A stretch of DNA of 9,028 nt. Source: JBKPDV01 sp046728075. GTDB taxonomy: Bacteria > Acidobacteriota > Thermoanaerobaculia > UBA5066 > Gp7-AA6. The stretch is from NCBI GenBank assembly GCA_046728075.1, contig JBKPDV010000277.1:1-9028 (forward strand). The letters run 5' to 3'. The notes beneath the pieces are model-generated. The model saw nothing but the letters and a program-made list of their open reading frames with translations. It was not told the origin of the DNA and did no database searches. This document shows, piece by piece, positions 6,746-9,028 of this stretch; within the stretch, counting starts at the first letter, position 1, and the number at the start of each line of letters is the position of its first letter. Position numbers and translations under genes: made by a program.

Positions 6746-6765
6746 CCGCTACTATTCGCCCCGCT

Positions 6766-7638
6766 ATGCCCCCTCGGATCCGAGTCGCCGTCTTCCCCGC
6801 CGCCGGGCTGGGGACTCGGTTCCTGCCGGCCACCAAGGCACAACCCAAGGAAATGCTGCCCCTCGTGGACCGCCCGCTGGTCCAGTACGTCGTCGAAGAG
6901 GCGCGGGCCGCGGGGATCGAGCGCATCGTGATCGTGACCGGGCGCGGAAAGAATGCGATCGAAGATCATTTCGACACGTCTTTCGAGCTGGAACACATGC
7001 TCGAGGAGCGAGGCAAGTCCGAGTTGCTCGGCCTGGTGCGCGAGATCTCCGACATGATCCCGATCTCCTATGTCAGGCAGAAAATCGCGTTGGGACTCGG
7101 CCACGCGGTTCTGCAGGCGCGGGAGCTGGTGGGTCCGGAGGCGTTCGCCGTGATGCTGGGCGACGACATCGTGGACGCGGAAGAGCCCTGTATCGGCCAG
7201 ATGATGAAGCTCTACGCGCGCCGCGGCAATCCGGTGATCGCGCTGCAGGAAGTCCCGCGAGCCGAGACGCGCCAGTACGGGATCGTGGCCGGGGATCGCC
7301 TCGAGGGCCGGGTCGTTCGCATCACCGACATGATTGAGAAGCCTCTACCGGAAAAGGCCCCTTCCAACCTGGCCATCATCGGACGCTACCTGCTTCCTTC
7401 GGAGATCTTCGACATCCTCGAGGAGACTCGGTCGGATGTCGGCGGCGAGATCCAGCTCACGTCGGCGCTTCGAACACTTCTGTCCCGGCGCCCCATCGAC
7501 GGTTATCTGTTCGAAGGCAAACGCTACGACGCCGGCGACAAGCTCGGTTTCCTGAAGGCCACTGTGGAGTTCGCGTTGAAGCGCGAGGACCTGGGAGGGG
7601 AGTTTCTGGAGTATTTGAGGGGACTGAAGTTGGATTAG
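6766..7638 (+). CDS. galU: UTP--glucose-1-phosphate uridylyltransferase
   Basis: The 290-residue protein is a full-length match to bacterial GalU, which makes UDP-glucose from UTP and glucose-1-phosphate for exopolysaccharide, LPS and related sugars in the cytoplasm. The nucleotide-binding signature AAGLGTRFLPATKAQPKEM begins at residue 12. Also visible are the GLGHAVLQA loop (about 110-118), LGDDIV with the metal-binding Asp pair at 133-134, EKP with Lys192, and the terminal YDAGDKLGFLKA segment at about 254-265. No Shine-Dalgarno precedes ATG 6766. TACTAT (6750-6755) is a weak -10-like match only 10 bp upstream, so a very short leader is possible, although no good -35 lies at the right distance. 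The TAG stop is the first three bases of the repeat motif that opens site F. The gene stands alone between two arrays and is read opposite to both flanking units. Confidence 0.97.
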   Translation: MPPRIRVAVFPAAGLGTRFLPATKAQPKEMLPLVDRPLVQYVVEEARAAGIERIVIVTGRGKNAIEDHFDTSFELEHMLEERGKSELLGLVREISDMIPISYVRQKIALGLGHAVLQARELVGPEAFAVMLGDDIVDAEEPCIGQMMKLYARRGNPVIALQEVPRAETRQYGIVAGDRLEGRVVRITDMIEKPLPEKAPSNLAIIGRYLLPSEIFDILEETRSDVGGEIQLTSALRTLLSRRPIDGYLFEGKRYDAGDKLGFLKATVEFALKREDLGGEFLEYLRGLKLD

Positions 7639-7707
7639 CTATCAGCTTTCAGCTGGATCGCTCGAGGCTCCTTCTGGCTGAAAGCTGTCAGCTGATTGCT
7701 GAAAGCT
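7637..7707. repeat. Site F: AGCT-family heptamer hairpin between convergent galU and the zinc-ribbon gene
   Basis: The left arm (7637-7656) and right arm (7674-7693) pair at 16 of 20 positions, and further heptamers extend the right side to 7707. The array contains part of the stop codons of both convergent genes: TAG 7636-7638 of galU, and the minus-strand TAG at 7708-7706 of the zinc-ribbon gene. On the plus strand the hairpin is followed by a pyrimidine-rich run (about 7708-7740, many TTC), so it may terminate galU transcription. On the minus strand there is no T-tract. Confidence 0.85.
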
Positions 7708-8077
7708 ATTCTTTACCCTTCTTCTCCTTCTTCTTCTCTGCCGGTTTCTCCGGGCGCTTGTCGGCCGCTTTCTCGGCCTTCTCGGCAGAGTCCCGCTTCT
7801 CGGCTTTTTCGCCGGATTCCCGCTTCTCGGCTTTCTCCCCTGACTCGCCCTTACTGGCGGAGGCGGATTGGCCTTCGGCTTTTCCACTCGCCATCGTCGC
7901 GCTGGGGTAGTCGGTCTTGTAGAAGCCGCTGCCTTTGAACTGGATCGCGGGTGCGGAGTGGAGCTTCTTGAGGTTCCCGCCGCAGTGCGGACAGATCTTC
8001 AGAGGCTTCTCCCCCATGCGCTGAATCGCTTCCGTCTTCTTGCCGCACTTCTGGCAGCCGTATTCGTAGATGGGCAT
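7706..8077 (-). CDS. FmdB-type zinc-ribbon protein with Lys/Glu-rich tail
   Basis: The 123-residue product opens with MPIYEYGCQKCGKK and has a second pair CPHCGG, giving four zinc ligands Cys8, Cys11, Cys29 and Cys32. After them comes the family's short segment ending near KGSGFYKTDY (about 48-57). This is the FmdB/CxxC_CXXC_SSSS family, annotated as putative regulators from one case near formamidase genes; the real role is unknown. From about residue 65 the sequence becomes low-complexity and charged (repeated ESGEKAEKR, then KPAEKKKEKKGKE), a common disordered tail in this family. The ATG is only 4 bp from repeat site G, so array sequence occupies the ribosome-binding position. The TAG stop is part of site F. 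It lies downstream of the DUF4388 gene on the same strand, but site G separates them, so co-transcription is uncertain. Confidence 0.87.
   Translation of the reverse strand: MPIYEYGCQKCGKKTEAIQRMGEKPLKICPHCGGNLKKLHSAPAIQFKGSGFYKTDYPSATMASGKAEGQSASASKGESGEKAEKRESGEKAEKRDSAEKAEKAADKRPEKPAEKKKEKKGKE
7764..7844 (-). repeat. 27-bp coding tandem repeat in the zinc-ribbon gene tail
   Basis: Two close 27-bp units (7791-7817 and 7818-7844) encode the nine-residue repeat with core GEKAEKR; a third, more diverged unit lies at about 7764-7790. The period is a multiple of three and keeps the frame, so this is ordinary protein-level repeat expansion in a disordered tail, distinct from the 7-bp arrays. Confidence 0.7.
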
Positions 8078-8081
8078 CGTG

Positions 8082-8157
8082 AGCTTTCAGCTATCAGCTA
8101 ACAGCCGGATTGTAGCCGCAAGGAAATCTGAGAGCCGAAAGCCAAGAGCTGACAGCT
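8082..8157. repeat. Site G: AGCT-family heptamer hairpin between the DUF4388 and zinc-ribbon genes
   Basis: The left arm (8082-8105) and right arm (8134-8157) pair at 17 of 24 positions around a 28-bp loop (8106-8133). The outer end of the right arm overlaps the TAG stop (8158-8156, minus strand) of the DUF4388 gene. The left arm ends 4 bp from the ATG of the zinc-ribbon gene. The loop holds TACAAT on the minus strand (8114-8109), a five-of-six match to a -10 box without a good -35, which could start the zinc-ribbon mRNA. Both arms match the arms of site E in inverted orientation. Confidence 0.83.
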
Positions 8158-8923
8158 AGTTCCCAAGGGTTCCTCCCTCCGTCTTGTACTGAATCTTCTT
8201 GGCGCCGCCGCCGCTGCTTCGAATGCGGCGAATCAGGCCGAGGCAGAAGAAGGCATAGAGGAGGCGCGCATTTTCGGGCACGCTGCCCGGGCCCTTGGTG
8301 CAGAGCAGCTGGAGAGGCGTGCGGCCGTCGATCTTCTGGTAGAACGCCTGTTCGGCTGGTGCAAAGAGGGCGAGCAAAGGACCCCGGACTCGTTCGAGAA
8401 GCGTCTGACCGGAGCCGAGTCTCTGCACGAGAGGCTTGACCTCCGAAGCTCGGCGAACACCTTCCAGAATCGCCTCCGGGATGGAAAGATCCAGGCGAAC
8501 GAGCTCTCCCGTGCGCGGCGCCCCGATCTCGAAGACGACATCCCCGGCGGTCCAATCAAACGCCCCCCACAGGATCCCGCGGACCTGCTCTCGAATCATC
8601 TCGTTCAAACGCTCGGGAGTCAGGATTCCCATCTGAAGCAGAACCTGACCGAGCCTCAGGCCGTCGCGTGTCCGACGCGCCTCCGCCTCGCGGGCGGCCT
8701 CGGGCTTCAGGATCCCCTGTCGCAACAGGTACATCCCGAGGCTCGTCTCTCTCTCGTTGGAGCCGGCGGTGACGATTTGGCCGTCGTCGAGCGCGATTTT
8801 CCGCACCCGCTCTTCCCGTGTCAGGGTGAGGGTTCCCGGAACCCGGTAACGATCGATCGTCGCCAGGATCTCGGCGAGCGGCGTCGCCGCGAGGTCGCCC
8901 CGGTACTCGAAGCGTTTTTCCAT
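8156..8923 (-). CDS. DUF4388 (PATAN-like) domain protein
   Basis: The 255-residue cytoplasmic protein begins with a DUF4388-type block: FEYRGDLAATPLAEILATI, then GTLTLTREERVRKIALDDGQIVTAGS (about 6-55). A helical part follows with LGMYLLRQGIL and LGQVLLQMGILTPERLNEMI (about 62-110), and then WGAFDWTAGDVVFEIG (about 119-134). The C-terminal third has a winged-helix-like pattern (YQKIDGRTPLQLL and LLYAFFCLGLIRRI), also usual in this family. DUF4388/PATAN proteins occur with two-component and surface-motility systems in myxobacteria, acidobacteria and cyanobacteria and are thought to be signalling adaptors; no biochemical function can be stated. There is no signal peptide or membrane segment. 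The ATG at 8923 is the first start in the frame and gives the full domain. The TAG stop lies in repeat site G. Confidence 0.75.
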   Translation of the reverse strand: MEKRFEYRGDLAATPLAEILATIDRYRVPGTLTLTREERVRKIALDDGQIVTAGSNERETSLGMYLLRQGILKPEAAREAEARRTRDGLRLGQVLLQMGILTPERLNEMIREQVRGILWGAFDWTAGDVVFEIGAPRTGELVRLDLSIPEAILEGVRRASEVKPLVQRLGSGQTLLERVRGPLLALFAPAEQAFYQKIDGRTPLQLLCTKGPGSVPENARLLYAFFCLGLIRRIRSSGGGAKKIQYKTEGGTLGN

Positions 8924-8938
8924 TGTCTGAGTAGCCTA

Positions 8939-8967
8939 ATCGTAACGGAAATCTCGTAAGTCGTTAA
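8939..8967 (-). promoter_or_regulatory. Candidate promoter for the DUF4388 gene
   Basis: On the minus strand TTAACG (8967-8962, four of six to TTGACA) is followed by 17 bp and TACGAT (8944-8939, four of six to TATAAT). The predicted start is about 9 nt before the ATG at 8923, again a very short leader without a Shine-Dalgarno. The rest of 8924-9028 holds no gene that I can support; a possible decayed AGCT-family array lies at about 8973-9001. Confidence 0.3.
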
Positions 8968-9028
8968 GCATTCCAGCTGTTATTCAAAGCCGAGAGCCGC
9001 TTACCTCGCCGACCCCGTAACAGTGCGG

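Noticed and set aside
7764..7844. 27-bp repeats in the zinc-ribbon gene as a CRISPR or mobile repeat
   Set aside because: They are in frame, encode a repeated charged peptide and lack spacers, so they are ordinary coding repeats.
153..8157. CRISPR array as an explanation for the repeats
   Set aside because: Units are 7-8 bp and contiguous with no 25-40 bp spacers, the arrays are scattered between genes, and no cas genes are present.

Overview
The window looks like a chromosomal piece of a GC-rich, free-living, Gram-negative-type bacterium. Evidence for this is a type IV pilus (T4P) control operon, a lipoprotein signal, Asp-box secreted proteins and a DUF4388 protein. The gene mix and dense intergenic short-repeat arrays remind me of Acidobacteriota or related uncultivated phyla. 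That placement is inference, because no rRNA or tRNA is present to test it. There are no phage, IS, CRISPR or plasmid genes.

Layout. Plus strand, 1-3907: the 3' end of pilC (T4P inner-membrane platform), then pilS (six-TM sensor kinase), pilR (NtrC-family sigma54 activator) and a DUF192 lipoprotein. The last three are joined by 4-bp ATGA and GTGA overlaps, so they look like one transcription unit. Minus strand, 6645-4013: an XdhC/CoxI-family protein followed, through a TGATG overlap, by a secreted protein with eight Asp-box (BNR/sortilin-like) repeats. Plus strand, 6766-7638: galU (UTP-glucose-1-phosphate uridylyltransferase). Minus strand, 8923-7706: a DUF4388/PATAN-type protein and then a small FmdB-type zinc ribbon with a Lys/Glu-rich tail. 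The genes are otherwise ordinary, intact and tightly packed.

The unusual part lies between the genes. Every gene boundary in the window except the pilS/pilR overlap carries a short tandem array with a 7-bp period (8-bp at one site), at seven sites. Four sequence families are seen: CCGATGAT at 153-244, GTCGACA at 3381-3408, a GTCC/GGAC family at 3887-3995 and 5787-5814, and an AGCT family at 6657-6745, 7637-7707 and 8082-8157. At true intergenic gaps the arrays come as two facing arms that make long imperfect hairpins. At overlapping genes only one arm is present and it is translated. Several arrays supply the stop codon of the adjoining gene, and two supply good matches to sigma70-like promoter hexamers. 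This repeat system, not any single gene, is what I would follow up.
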